A stretch of DNA of 64,000 bases from Enterovibrio coralii. Its GTDB lineage: Bacteria > Pseudomonadota > Gammaproteobacteria > Enterobacterales > Vibrionaceae. Below are positions 9,995 through 19,479 of the stretch, in pieces (positions within the stretch are counted from its first letter, which is position 1; the number at the start of each line of letters is the position of its first letter). The notes under the pieces were generated by a model that was not told the origin of the DNA, did no database searches, and saw only the letters and a program-made list of their open reading frames with translations. The stretch spans positions 682,001-746,000 of the forward strand of contig NZ_LNTY01000006.1 in the NCBI RefSeq assembly GCF_001559595.1, given 5' to 3'. A program made the position numbers and the translations under genes.

Positions 9995-10986
9995 ATGTCC
10001 AAACTAAAATCTGCTTTTGTCGCTGTACCAGTCTGTGCGCTGGTTGGTTGGGTTGGTTATAGCTTCTATCAAGCGTATCAACCACAACCGGAACGTTTTC
10101 AAGGTCAAATCGAAGCACAGCAATACAGTGTGTCTTCAAAAGTACCGGGGCGCATTGATGAAGTGTTGGTTCGAAAAGGCCAACAGGTTGAAAAAGGCGA
10201 CTTGATCTTTACCCTATACAGCCCGGAACTCGAAGCCAAATTAGAACAAGCGAAAGCTGGCCAACAAGCTGCTGATGCGATGGCAGAACAAGCTGAACGC
10301 GGCGCACGCACACAAGAAATCAATGCTGCGAGAGACCAATGGCAGAAAGCTCGCGCTGCCGCCCAGCTTGCAGAAAAAACCTTTAAGCGTGTTGATGCCC
10401 TTTACCGTGAAGGCGTAGCGGCAGAACAAAAACGTGATGAAGCCTTTACACAATGGCAGGCGGCTAAATATACCGAGAATGCTGCTCACCAAATGTATGA
10501 AATGGCGAAAGCAGGAGCACGCACTGAAACCAAACGCGCCGCTCAAGAGAAAGCGCGTATGGCAGCAGGAGCCGTTGCCGAAGTCGAGGCATACACAAAA
10601 GACACCAAAATCCATAGCTGGTACCAAGGCGAAGTCAGCCAGATATTGCTTCATTCTGGTGAATTGGCACCACAAGGTTTTCCCGTGGTGACTGTCATTG
10701 ATATGAATGACGCATGGGCGGTGTTTAACATCCGTGAAGACAAATTGCGTCAGTTTGCAAAAGGCGCGGAATTTGAAGCCTTATTCCGGCATTGGGAGAG
10801 CAAGCTTACCGTTTTGAAGTTACACATGTTGCGCCAATGGGCGACTTTGCCACTTGGCGCGCCACAAACACGCAAAAAGGTTATGACATGCGAACGTTTG
10901 AAATTGAAGCGCGCCCTGTATCTCCAATCGGTGGGCTCAGAGCGGGTATGAGCGTATTAGTGAACGAAGCGCAAGCTCAGGGGTAA
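9995..10986 (+). CDS. HlyD/EmrA-family membrane fusion protein (frameshifted near 10783)
   Basis: Periplasmic adaptor linking the inner-membrane permeases to the TolC partner. Residues about 7-25 form one membrane anchor. The lipoyl-like half SSKVPGRIDEVLVRKGQQVE is followed by long alanine/glutamate helices and IHSWYQGEVSQILLHSGEL. The frame breaks after EFEALF; the protein continues one frame over as PALGEQAYRFEVTHVAPMG and GGLRAGMSVLV to the stop at 10984-10986. Restoring a C in TTCCGG gives about 330 residues. The stop overlaps the next gene's ATG, so the operon is translationally coupled. Confidence 0.88.
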
Positions 10987-12160
10987 TGATGAAAACCTCT
11001 TCTATCACTCACATGGTGATAAACGAGTGGAAGTTAATCGCAACGGATAAGTGGCTAGCGGCCCTACTCTGTGTCTTGCCTGTGGCGCTTTTTTTGTTGG
11101 TTTGGGCAATCTTTTCATCTGGCACTGCGCGTGATCTTCCGATTGGTGTTGTTGATTTGGACAACAGTACCATGTCGCGCGCATTGGTCCGATATTACGA
11201 CGCAAGCCCGACGCTGGCCGTGACAATGCGAGACGATGTTCGACAAGCATCAGCGTCACTCAATCGCGCTGAGACTTTCGCCACTATCGTGATTCCCGAC
11301 CAATTTGAAAAAGCGGTTATGCGCGGTGAATCGCCTGACATTACTGCACTCTATAACAGCCAATACATTCTCATTGGCAAATTGGTCAGTTCAGCCATAA
11401 CGCAAAGCCAAAGCACCTTTGCCGCGATGGTTGAGACAAAAAGCAACATGTTGCACGGAACGACCATCACTGCACAAGCGGCGGGACAATCCGTTCCTGT
11501 TCGCTTCCAGTTAGTGCCTCTTTTTAACAGCGGCACTAACTACGCCCAGTTTTTGGTTTCTGCCATCGTCCCTGCACTTTGGCAAATTGCTATTGTTGCC
11601 AGCGGTATGCTCTCGATGGCCTTAACCGACAAACGTATCGGCTTTAGTCACGCTTTTTCATCGAACACAGGCCGCCGATTAATCGCCAAGTTTGTCAGCC
11701 TATTCATTCCTTTGATAGCAATGGGTATGGGCTTTGCACTCGCGATGCATGTTTGGCTAGGCTGGCCGATGAATGGCAGTTGGGAGATTGTATTCTCGGC
11801 GCAAGGATTAATGGTCTCAGCAGGTCTTGCCGTCGGTGCGCTGCTCTACGCAGTCACCAGAGATGCAACGCGTGCTATGAGTTTGGTCGCAGGCTTCACT
11901 GCACCGGCTTTCGCTTTATGGGCGTGAGCTTCCCAGCCAGCGATATGCCTTTTCTGGCACAGTGTTGGCGTGCACTCTTACCTGTCAGCCATTACATTTG
12001 TCTGCAGATTGGCCAGTTCAACTATGGTGCTTCGCTAAAACAAGCCACACCGGAGCTTCTCGCGCTTGCCACATTTAGCCTTCTTTGGTTTGTCGTATTC
12101 GCAAAAGTGAAGAAGTCGGCAACACAACGGTCTGAATCTGTTGAGGAGATTGCTCTATGA
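10986..12160 (+). CDS. ABC-2 type transport permease, first subunit (frameshifted near 11915)
   Basis: An inner-membrane permease with one N-terminal membrane segment, a large periplasmic domain (LPIGVVDLDNSTMSRALVRY, characteristic of YhgE/YbhR-type ABC-2 permeases) and several C-terminal membrane segments. The frame reads into a stop at 11927, and the rest (MGVSFPASDMPFLAQCWRALLPV) is one frame over, ending at 12160. One T added to GCTTTATGG gives APAFAFMGVSFPASD and about 391 residues. PxSHYI-like sequence near the end is a family feature. It overlaps both neighbours by a few bases. No ATPase gene accompanies it here. Confidence 0.85.
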
Positions 12161-13260
12161 ATTGGAAAACAACGTTCTTTACAGAGCTAAGAAGATTCTT
12201 CTCAAACCCTGCGGTGGTATTCACTGTCTTTGGTGGGGTGATTATCTATTCCTTGCTCTACCCTTTGCCATACGACCACCAGCTTCCAAGGGAGCTAAAC
12301 GTCGCGATTGTCGATCATGATGACAGCCAACAAAGCCGTGCTTTCACCCGCATGCTCGATGCAACACCACAGCTCCGTGTGAAAGAGATGCTCGGCCAGG
12401 AATCAGAGGCCAGTCAACGTTTGGCGTCCAGAGACATTGAGGGGGTGATTGTCATTCCGCAACATTTCTATCGAGACTTGTTGCTGGGAAAAAGCCCGGT
12501 TGTGTCTGTGGGTGGCGATGCTTCTTTTTTCCTTGTCTACGGAACAATTGCTGAAGGTGCTGTTGCTGCGGGAAGCACGTTAGGTGCACAGGTAAAAGTC
12601 ACCAAAGCTATGATGCATGACACACCACAGCCACTTGCTGAAAAGCAATATACGCCGTTTTCTCTCAATATGGTGCCCGTATTCAACCCAACGGTTGGCT
12701 ACGGTGATTACGTTGTTCCTGGCGTATTTATGTTGATCCTTCAGCAAACGCTGTTAATCGCCGCGGGTATGCTTCAAGCTGGTTCGCAAGAAAACAGTAA
12801 GCGCAGCCTCTTCGCGCGAACTACCCTCTTGTTTGCGATTTACAGTGTAATGTCGATGTACTATCTCGGTGGCAGCTTGAGCTTAAACGATGTAAATCGA
12901 TTAGCTGAGCCACTGTCATTGGCCATCATCATGGTGCCTTTTTTGCTCGCAACCATTGGCGCGGGCACCTTACTTGGTTCTGCGATAAAACGCCCAGAGA
13001 TCATTACATTGACCGTTTTGCTCAGCTCAATGCCTTTGCTGTTTTCGTCGGGATTTGTCTGGCCTGTCAGTGCCCTTCCAGATTGGTTACATTGGCTCGC
13101 ACAACTGTCACCCTCAACCGCAACAATCCAAGCTACCATTCAGCTGAATCAGATGGGCGCGACCCTTCAAAGTCAGCAAGGCTTTATCTTGCAGCTTTGG
13201 ACGCTTGCACTCATATATCTCGGTGTGTCTTTTACCTTGATGAAAAAACACAAACGCTAA
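12157..13260 (+). CDS. ABC-2 type transport permease, second subunit
   Basis: A 367-residue intact paralogue of the preceding gene: N-terminal membrane helix, periplasmic domain with ELNVAIVDHDDSQQSRAFTR, then about five C-terminal membrane segments with PVSALPDWLHWLAQLSPST. It starts at the ATG of an ATGA overlap with the upstream stop. Together the four genes (TolC, HlyD and two ABC-2 permeases) would form a tripartite export system of unknown substrate. The energising ATPase must come from elsewhere, or the complex works differently. Confidence 0.88.
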   Translation: MNWKTTFFTELRRFFSNPAVVFTVFGGVIIYSLLYPLPYDHQLPRELNVAIVDHDDSQQSRAFTRMLDATPQLRVKEMLGQESEASQRLASRDIEGVIVIPQHFYRDLLLGKSPVVSVGGDASFFLVYGTIAEGAVAAGSTLGAQVKVTKAMMHDTPQPLAEKQYTPFSLNMVPVFNPTVGYGDYVVPGVFMLILQQTLLIAAGMLQAGSQENSKRSLFARTTLLFAIYSVMSMYYLGGSLSLNDVNRLAEPLSLAIIMVPFLLATIGAGTLLGSAIKRPEIITLTVLLSSMPLLFSSGFVWPVSALPDWLHWLAQLSPSTATIQATIQLNQMGATLQSQQGFILQLWTLALIYLGVSFTLMKKHKR

Positions 13261-13263
13261 ATA

Positions 13264-13291
13264 AAAAGCCCTGCAATGCAGGGCTTTTTAT
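13264..13291. terminator. Bidirectional terminator after the export operon
   Basis: AAAAAGCCCTGCA/TGCAGGGCTTTTT is a perfect stem with T runs on both strands, between convergent genes ending at 13260 and 13300. Confidence 0.9.
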
Positions 13292-13299
13292 CATCTGAA

Positions 13300-14103
13300 T
13301 CAGTTTGCAATAATTCGTTCTATGGTTTCCACGACGGCTTGCGCTTTTGCGTCGTTTAGCCCTTCAGGGTGCGGTGGCGAGAACTTTTTGCTGTCATTGT
13401 CCCAGTACTTTCCTGATGCATTTGCGAACTCATCAGAGATCGACGCTCTCACTAAAATACCGGAGCCAATAGAAAGGTCGTGACCTGCAACACCAAAACC
13501 CTCTTGTACCATTTTACTTGCCAACATGGAGCCAGGGTTGACGGCGATGAATACAGGCCCATTACTACCCAGTTTTTCAGCCCATAAGCGCGTCCACATG
13601 GTGATAGCAAGCTTGCTTTGCGCATACGCACCAAAGTCATCACCAATTTGCTCTTTTCCTTCCAACACATTCAAGTTCACTGGTGCTTGCGCTGCAGAAG
13701 ACAAATTCACGACACGACTATTTGCATCCATTGCTGGCAACAACAATTTGGTCAGCAGGTACGGAGAGATGGTGTTGACGACAAATCGCGCATCAATACC
13801 TAGCGGTGTCGAGGCGTCGTTCATCTTAAACACACCCGCGTTGTTAAGCAGAACATCGATATGGTCATGATTCGCCAGTACTGCTTTTGCTAACGCTTCC
13901 ACATCTGAGAGAGAAGATAAGTCAGCGACGTAGCTTTCCACGACGCCAACACCGCCTAGGGATTTCAGCGTATCGGTAACAGCGTCTAACTTGGCTTGAT
14001 TTCGTCCATGGATCAGCAACGTATGCCCCTCTGATGCCAACGTTTTCGCTGTTTCTAGACCGATTCCGTCAGTTGCACCAGTGATCAATATTGTCTTTTT
14101 CAT
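13300..14103 (-). CDS. Short-chain dehydrogenase/reductase
   Basis: A 267-residue NAD(P)-dependent oxidoreductase. The cofactor motif TGATDGIG lies at about residues 8-15, LLNNAG at the usual place, a serine in NLSSAAQ, and the catalytic YAQSKLA (Y-x-x-x-K). IHGRNQAKLD after beta-2 suggests NADP preference. The start is supported by AGGGAATAAACA. It lies 10 bases downstream of the luciferase-like gene, so the two are probably co-transcribed. Substrate unknown. Confidence 0.88.
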   Translation of the reverse strand: MKKTILITGATDGIGLETAKTLASEGHTLLIHGRNQAKLDAVTDTLKSLGGVGVVESYVADLSSLSDVEALAKAVLANHDHIDVLLNNAGVFKMNDASTPLGIDARFVVNTISPYLLTKLLLPAMDANSRVVNLSSAAQAPVNLNVLEGKEQIGDDFGAYAQSKLAITMWTRLWAEKLGSNGPVFIAVNPGSMLASKMVQEGFGVAGHDLSIGSGILVRASISDEFANASGKYWDNDSKKFSPPHPEGLNDAKAQAVVETIERIIAN

Positions 14104-14113
14104 TGTTTATTCC

Positions 14114-15070
14114 CTAATTTGAAAATTCTGGAAGCACACGCTCTGCGATAGTGGTCAACGCCTGTTCAATATCACTTTGATTGAACCTTAGATTCAACGC
14201 AACATGATTGACGCCAATTTCTTCCAATGACTTCAGATAAACACGTAAATGGTTAACACCCGCACGAAAACCAAGGTGTATCGGCTGTGGTAACGCATCT
14301 GGGTCTTCCGCTAAATCAACGTAAAGCGGCTGCATGATAGGTTTAGCTTCACGTGAAAATGAAGCGACTCTGTCGTTGAAATCGCGGATGACTTGAGCCT
14401 GCATCGAGATATTTCGCGGATAAGTCATCCAGCCATCACCATGTTCTGCCACCCATTCTGGAGATTGCTGACTCCCTCCTGTTATGAGCAGCGGTAATTT
14501 GTTTCCTACAGGTTTTGGCAGCATATCCATACCGCCATAAGGCGAACCCTGCGGATTATCGAACGATGCCCGAGGTTTCGCCATTTCACGAATATACGCG
14601 AAACTGCTTCGAAAACGCGCCCCGCGGTCATCAAATGACATGTTAAGTGCAGGATATTCTTCAGGCCTATCACCAGAGGCTACGCCTAAAATCACACGAC
14701 CATTTGATAACACATCTGCGGTCGCCGCTGCTTTCGCCACATGAGCAGGGTGACGTAACGGCAACACTATGCTGGCCACCCCTAACGCAATCGAACGGGT
14801 ATGTGCTGCAAGGAAACCCAAATAAACAAACGGGTCGTACAGCTGCCCCGCATCACCAAATGTGGGAACGTTAAAAGGTACATCTCTCAACCAGACCGCT
14901 TTAAAACCCAGCTTTTCAGCCAATTTCACCCTTTCAATATGCATCTGCATTAAAGGCTCAGGGCTAGTTGGGTAACTCTCCAGAGGAACGACCAAACCCA
15001 CACTCATGCGATTCGGATGAAATACTCCGTTGTAACCAGCATTGATGCTTTCAAATGCAAATTCGCTCAT
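14114..15070 (-). CDS. LLM-class (luciferase-like) flavin oxidoreductase
   Basis: A 318-residue protein of the bacterial-luciferase-like monooxygenase superfamily (flavin- or F420-type TIM barrel). Visible features are KLAEKLGFKAVWLRDVPF, LGFLAAHTRSIALGVASIVL, RHPAHVAKAAATADVLSNGR and LGVASGDRPEEYPALN. The strong GAGGAGG site 8 bases before ATG 15070 fixes the start. It is first in a two-gene operon with the SDR and divergent from a LysR gene that probably regulates it. By family it would oxidise a small organic substrate with reduced flavin; the substrate is unknown. Confidence 0.88.
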   Translation of the reverse strand: MSEFAFESINAGYNGVFHPNRMSVGLVVPLESYPTSPEPLMQMHIERVKLAEKLGFKAVWLRDVPFNVPTFGDAGQLYDPFVYLGFLAAHTRSIALGVASIVLPLRHPAHVAKAAATADVLSNGRVILGVASGDRPEEYPALNMSFDDRGARFRSSFAYIREMAKPRASFDNPQGSPYGGMDMLPKPVGNKLPLLITGGSQQSPEWVAEHGDGWMTYPRNISMQAQVIRDFNDRVASFSREAKPIMQPLYVDLAEDPDALPQPIHLGFRAGVNHLRVYLKSLEEIGVNHVALNLRFNQSDIEQALTTIAERVLPEFSN

Positions 15071-15205
15071 TGCTGATACCTCCTCAACATGCCTGCAAAC
15101 TCACTTTTGCAGCATCACGGTTCATGCATTACATATTAAGGTGCTCAATACATTTAATAATCCCCGATTTTTTATAATCACTTTTTCGTTTTTGTTGAAA
15201 ATAGT

Positions 15206-16108
15206 ATGAATGTTGATCATCTAAAGCTGTTCGTGCGGTTGGCCGCCACCAATAACATCAGCCTTGCAGGCAAAGAGTTAGGTCTTTCCCCTGCTGTCTC
15301 TAGCTCCTACATCAACAAGCTAGAGGAGTCTGTCGGCGTAAGACTTGTCCATCGCACAACACGAAAAGTCAGCCTGTCACTTGAGGGCGTTGCGTTTTTA
15401 CCGCATGCAGAAGACGTATTAGCAAGTATTGAGGCGGCATGTGCTTCGGTCGGTGCACATGCGACCAACCCTAGAGGTACGTTACGCATCGCGGCACCTG
15501 CTTCATTTGGTCGCATGCATTTGGTTCCCGCTCTGACTGAATTTATGGTCGCCTACCCCGACCTTTCGCTCGACTTGCGGCTTTGTGACACCATCATGGA
15601 TCTTGTCGAAGGCGGTTATGATGTCGCTATACGCAATGCAGAGCTAAAAGATTCGACCTTGATTGCGAAACGATTAGCGTCCGATACCCGTATCGTTTGT
15701 GCCTCCCCCTCTTACATAAAGAAATATGGAATGCCATCTACTCCCGGAGATCTACTAACGCACCAATGCCTCGAGCTTGCGGGCATGGAACATTGGTCTT
15801 TCGAGGTCGATGGCGACCGAACAGATTTGAAAGTGCGTGGTGGCCTAAAAATGGATAACGGAGAAGCATTGCGTGATGCTTGTATTAATGGACTTGGCAT
15901 CACAGTGAGTTCGCTTTGGTGTGTCTATGAACAGATTAGAAACGGCCAACTTATTCAGCTCTTACCTGATTATCCTATCAAGTCAGATACGTCTATTTGG
16001 GCGGTATACCCAAGCTCTAGACAACTCGCGCCTAAAGTCCGAGCATTTATAGACTTTTTTGCAGACCGTTTTGAAGGCAAACCTTATTGGGAATACCTTG
16101 GTAAGTAA
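15206..16108 (+). CDS. LysR-family transcriptional regulator
   Basis: A 300-residue regulator with helix-turn-helix at residues about 15-40 (NISLAGKELGLSPAVSSSYI) and an effector domain beginning TLRIAAPASFGRMHLVPAL with DLVEGGYDVAIRNAEL. It belongs to the CrgA/DmlR-like group. It is divergent from the luciferase-like/SDR operon across 135 bases, the classic LysR arrangement, so it is the likely regulator of that operon (inference). Confidence 0.9.
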   Translation: MNVDHLKLFVRLAATNNISLAGKELGLSPAVSSSYINKLEESVGVRLVHRTTRKVSLSLEGVAFLPHAEDVLASIEAACASVGAHATNPRGTLRIAAPASFGRMHLVPALTEFMVAYPDLSLDLRLCDTIMDLVEGGYDVAIRNAELKDSTLIAKRLASDTRIVCASPSYIKKYGMPSTPGDLLTHQCLELAGMEHWSFEVDGDRTDLKVRGGLKMDNGEALRDACINGLGITVSSLWCVYEQIRNGQLIQLLPDYPIKSDTSIWAVYPSSRQLAPKVRAFIDFFADRFEGKPYWEYLGK

Positions 16109-16267
16109 TTATCAGCGAATACCAAAAAGTCTTTATACGTCTACGACTGTTATCAAATCGGGTATTGCCACTTAGCTAATTGCCATAACACCACACACTT
16201 CCTCGCCGTCACGTTTCAAATGGCTCGGAAGCTTACTCAGGCCCAAATGACAAAAGGACGTTAAACC

Positions 16268-16570
16268 ATGGCTTACTATTCCGTTCTAGAAGTAACACCT
16301 ACAAACCAAGACTGGGTTGCTGACTATATCGGTCCAGCAAACAAACTTGTTGCGCAATATGGCGGAAAATACTTAGCAAGAACAACACGTCACGAGCGTT
16401 TGGAAGGTACGGGCGAAACACCTGCCTTACGAATTGTTATCGAGTGGCCTTCACGTGATGCGGCGGTGAATTTTATGAACGATGCAGAGTACATTCCTCA
16501 CCTAAAAGCACGAACTGACGGCTCAATCAGTCATCATTTTCTCATTGAAGGAAAAGATGACCTCGCATGA
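16268..16570 (+). CDS. DUF1330 domain protein
   Basis: A 100-residue cytoplasmic protein with a ferredoxin-like, dimeric alpha/beta-barrel fold typical of DUF1330. YLARTTRHERLEG, RIVIEWPSRDAAVNFMND and Y-I-P-H-L-K match the family. AAAGGACGTTAAACC precedes the ATG. Its function is unknown. It lies downstream of the LysR gene on the same strand and may belong to the same oxidoreductase regulon. A small inverted repeat (TTTCTCAAATTGAGAAA) follows the stop. Confidence 0.88.
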   Translation: MAYYSVLEVTPTNQDWVADYIGPANKLVAQYGGKYLARTTRHERLEGTGETPALRIVIEWPSRDAAVNFMNDAEYIPHLKARTDGSISHHFLIEGKDDLA

Positions 16571-16751
16571 GCAAATGTAATTTCTCAAATTGAGAAATGA
16601 GATCCAATGCATTTTTGGATTGACTGTCAGATTGACAAAAAGCAAGTCCTCAATTTAAAAGTCATAATGAAAAACATATAAAATACAACCATTTAAAAAT
16701 GGCACGCTCCTTGTATTAACAACTTCAATCGTTATCCCAAGGAGCGTCCTA

Positions 16752-18890
16752 ATGTCTAAGAAAATCACAATAGCAGGGCTCGCACTACTTTCACCTTTGG
16801 CTTCAGCGACATCGTTTGATACGTGTCCGAGCAAGGCATACCTCTTTCAGTCCAAGCCTGTTCAGGTTTACAGCGTGAATTTGGTAACGGGCTCAACTGC
16901 ACTTGTCACCAATGATGTCGGCCTCGACAACGGCGGTATTAACGCTATCGGCTTTGACAATGGTGTGGGCGACGGTACTGGCTTTGAGCACAAATACATC
17001 TATGGCTTTGAAAAAACGTCATTGAGTGTGGTCAGATTAGGCAAAGATTTCCAAGCAGAGACGATTGATGTTACTGGCCTTCCTAACATTCACTTCTTCG
17101 TGGGTGATGTTTACGACCGCTATTACTACCTCTACAGCCAGAGCCACGGCTTTTACAAAATCGACCTGTCACCGTTGGATTCAGATCCTTCGGCAACACT
17201 GACCGCCGAAACCATTTCAAATAGCGGCTCGCTCGGTCTGACCGATTTTGCTTTCCACCCGCACAATGACGAACTGTTTGCGGTTAACAACAGCAACGGT
17301 AAGTTGTACACCATCAGCACGGTTGACGGCTCTACCACCTATATTGGTAACACTGGAGTGACGGGTACATTCGGTGCTGGTTACTTCGATGTCGATGGTT
17401 ACTTCTACATCTCACGCAATTCAGACGGCAACATCTACCGAATCGATTTGTCGACTCAAGCGAAGATCGACAGCGGCAATGTCGGCGCAGTTAAATTCGC
17501 TGATGGTCCTAAGTCCAATCAAAATGACGGTGCTCGCTGTGAAGATGCACCAGTAATTGACGAAGACTCAACAATCGACTTCGGTGATGCCCCAGACTCA
17601 TACATGACGCTGCTTGCATCAAACGGTCCTCGTCATGAAGTGGATTCTGGCTACTACCTTGGCTCTGTTGCACCAGACAGCGAAGGCGATGGTTTTCAAT
17701 CTCCGCTTGATGACAACAAAGCAGGTCTTGCAGATGAAGACGGTGTGGGTTTTGTGACTGGTCTGAAAGCGGGTCAAAATGCACAAATCGCTGTTCAAGC
17801 ATCAACAAGCGGCTATTTGTCAGCATGGATTGACTGGAACGGTGATGGCGACTTTGCTGACAGCGGCGAAAAAATCATTAGCGACAGCAATGTCTCTGGC
17901 GGTTCTAACAACTTCAACGTTTCTGTGCCTGCAGATGCCACTATCGGTAAAACATGGACTCGCTTCCGTTTCTCTGATCAACAAGGGCTAAATTACTACG
18001 GTGGTGCAACCACAGGTGAGGTAGAAGACCATTCAGTGATGATCATGGAAAACGGTTCATCTATGCGTCACTACCCAAGCGCGAGTGGTTATGCAACGCT
18101 TGCCTTTGAAGATAATTGGCCGAAACAAGGCGACTACGACATGAACGACGTTGTCATTCGCTTCCGCATCACTGAAACACTGGATCAAGAAGACAACGTT
18201 ACACGCATCATGATCACCGGTTACCTCGCTGCCTATGGCGCGGGCTATCACAACGGCTTCGCCCTAAGACTCAAAGGCCTGAATCGTGAGGACATCGCTG
18301 AGATCTCAACCATGTCTTACAACGGTGTTGAGCAAGAAAGCAATGGGTTGGAAGCAGAATCAACTGAAGCTATCTTTATTGTAAACAGTGATCTTAAACA
18401 GCAAATCCCAGCTGAGTGTATGTACTACAGAACGGCGCAACATTGTCAGGAAGAGCTGTCATTCGAGTTTGATATTGATGTCGTGCTGAAAGATGGCGTC
18501 GACACCAGCGGCCTTGCTGCAATGCCATACGACCCGTTCATGTTCGCTACACCAGGTAACTATGTGCGCGATGGTCTTTGGTACAACCCAGGTCGTGGTC
18601 TTGAAGTCCACTTGGCTGACCATGCACCGACAGAACAATTCGACACTTACTGGTACGGTTGGTGGTCTGACTCTAGCGATGTTGCACAAGGCCGCTACTT
18701 CAAAACATCTGACAACCTGCCATGGGCACTGATTGTACCGGATGATTGGAAGTGGCCACGTGAGCATGTTGATATCGTAGAAGCGTACCCAGAGTTTGCA
18801 GGCTTTGCTGAAACAGGTGGTAGCAGTAACGCAGATTGGTACTTGCTTGAGAAAGCAACCGAAAACAAATACTACAGTGTTGAGGAGTAA
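16752..18890 (+). CDS. LruC domain-containing secreted protein
   Basis: A 712-residue exported protein with signal peptide MSKKITIAGLALLSPLASA. Residues about 20-260 are beta-propeller-like repeats (DUF6923 type) with recurring GYFDVDGYFYISRN-like units. Then comes a GEVEDH-containing beta-domain (IDFGDAPDSYMTLL and WIDWNGDGDFADSGEKI, a calcium-binding-like stretch). The C-terminal LruC domain has FEDNWPKQGDYDMNDVVIRF and NGFALRLKGL. The start follows AAGGAGCG. By family it is probably a cell-surface or extracellular protein of unknown function. A lipoprotein gene follows 5 bases after the stop and is probably co-expressed. Confidence 0.88.
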   Translation: MSKKITIAGLALLSPLASATSFDTCPSKAYLFQSKPVQVYSVNLVTGSTALVTNDVGLDNGGINAIGFDNGVGDGTGFEHKYIYGFEKTSLSVVRLGKDFQAETIDVTGLPNIHFFVGDVYDRYYYLYSQSHGFYKIDLSPLDSDPSATLTAETISNSGSLGLTDFAFHPHNDELFAVNNSNGKLYTISTVDGSTTYIGNTGVTGTFGAGYFDVDGYFYISRNSDGNIYRIDLSTQAKIDSGNVGAVKFADGPKSNQNDGARCEDAPVIDEDSTIDFGDAPDSYMTLLASNGPRHEVDSGYYLGSVAPDSEGDGFQSPLDDNKAGLADEDGVGFVTGLKAGQNAQIAVQASTSGYLSAWIDWNGDGDFADSGEKIISDSNVSGGSNNFNVSVPADATIGKTWTRFRFSDQQGLNYYGGATTGEVEDHSVMIMENGSSMRHYPSASGYATLAFEDNWPKQGDYDMNDVVIRFRITETLDQEDNVTRIMITGYLAAYGAGYHNGFALRLKGLNREDIAEISTMSYNGVEQESNGLEAESTEAIFIVNSDLKQQIPAECMYYRTAQHCQEELSFEFDIDVVLKDGVDTSGLAAMPYDPFMFATPGNYVRDGLWYNPGRGLEVHLADHAPTEQFDTYWYGWWSDSSDVAQGRYFKTSDNLPWALIVPDDWKWPREHVDIVEAYPEFAGFAETGGSSNADWYLLEKATENKYYSVEE

Positions 18891-18895
18891 GCATC

Positions 18896-19444
18896 ATGAC
18901 TATCTTCAAGCAGATTTCGATTGTGACTTTGATTGCCCTTCTCACCGCATGTGGTGGCGGAGATGGAGACGGAGCGGTATCGACAGGTACTGGTTCAAGC
19001 ACAGGAACGAGTAACGCTCCTCAAGATGAAAGCACGGGTACCAGCTCAAACTCAGCAACAATGCTGGTCGATACCTCAGGCGGTGAAGCCGTTATCCCGC
19101 CAACGGTTACAAGTTCAGCAACATCGATGAGTTCAATGTCCGTACCAAGCTCGTTTTCTTACAATCCGAATGTTTCGCAAAGCTTTGTGGTTGATGTCAG
19201 TGGCTATGCGGCGTCAAATGCGACGATTACGCTATACCGTGCATTTACTGAAAACAACAACGGCACGTATTCAGCCGACTACAACAGCAGCATTGCAACA
19301 GCCCTACTGATTAATGGACAAGGCACGATAGACATAGTGAACACCACGTCGCAGTACTATTTGCTGGCAGAAGTTTGGTTTGACGATGGCACCTCACCCA
19401 TCCAAAAACGGATTCCAAACACAGATACCAGTTGGATTTGGTAA
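18896..19444 (+). CDS. Putative outer-membrane lipoprotein
   Basis: A 182-residue protein with lipobox LLTAC at about residue 18 followed by GGGDGDG, marking a lipidated cysteine and a glycine/serine/threonine-rich linker (residues 20-75). The remainder is beta-rich (SQSFVVDVSGYAASNATITL; YLLAEVWFDDGTSP). The ribosome binding site GAGGAG overlaps the end of the LruC-protein gene, so the two are translationally linked. I do not recognise a named family; context suggests it anchors or assists the LruC-domain protein. Confidence 0.8.
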   Translation: MTIFKQISIVTLIALLTACGGGDGDGAVSTGTGSSTGTSNAPQDESTGTSSNSATMLVDTSGGEAVIPPTVTSSATSMSSMSVPSSFSYNPNVSQSFVVDVSGYAASNATITLYRAFTENNNGTYSADYNSSIATALLINGQGTIDIVNTTSQYYLLAEVWFDDGTSPIQKRIPNTDTSWIW

Positions 19445-19450
19445 AAATGG

Positions 19451-19479
19451 AAAGCCCTCGCTAAGCGGGGGCTTTTTTA
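19451..19479. terminator. Bidirectional terminator
   Basis: AAAGCCCTCGC/GCGGGGGCTTTTTTA forms a GC-rich stem with a T run between convergent genes (lipoprotein gene ending 19444, LacI gene ending 19461). It overlaps the last codons of the LacI gene. Confidence 0.85.
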
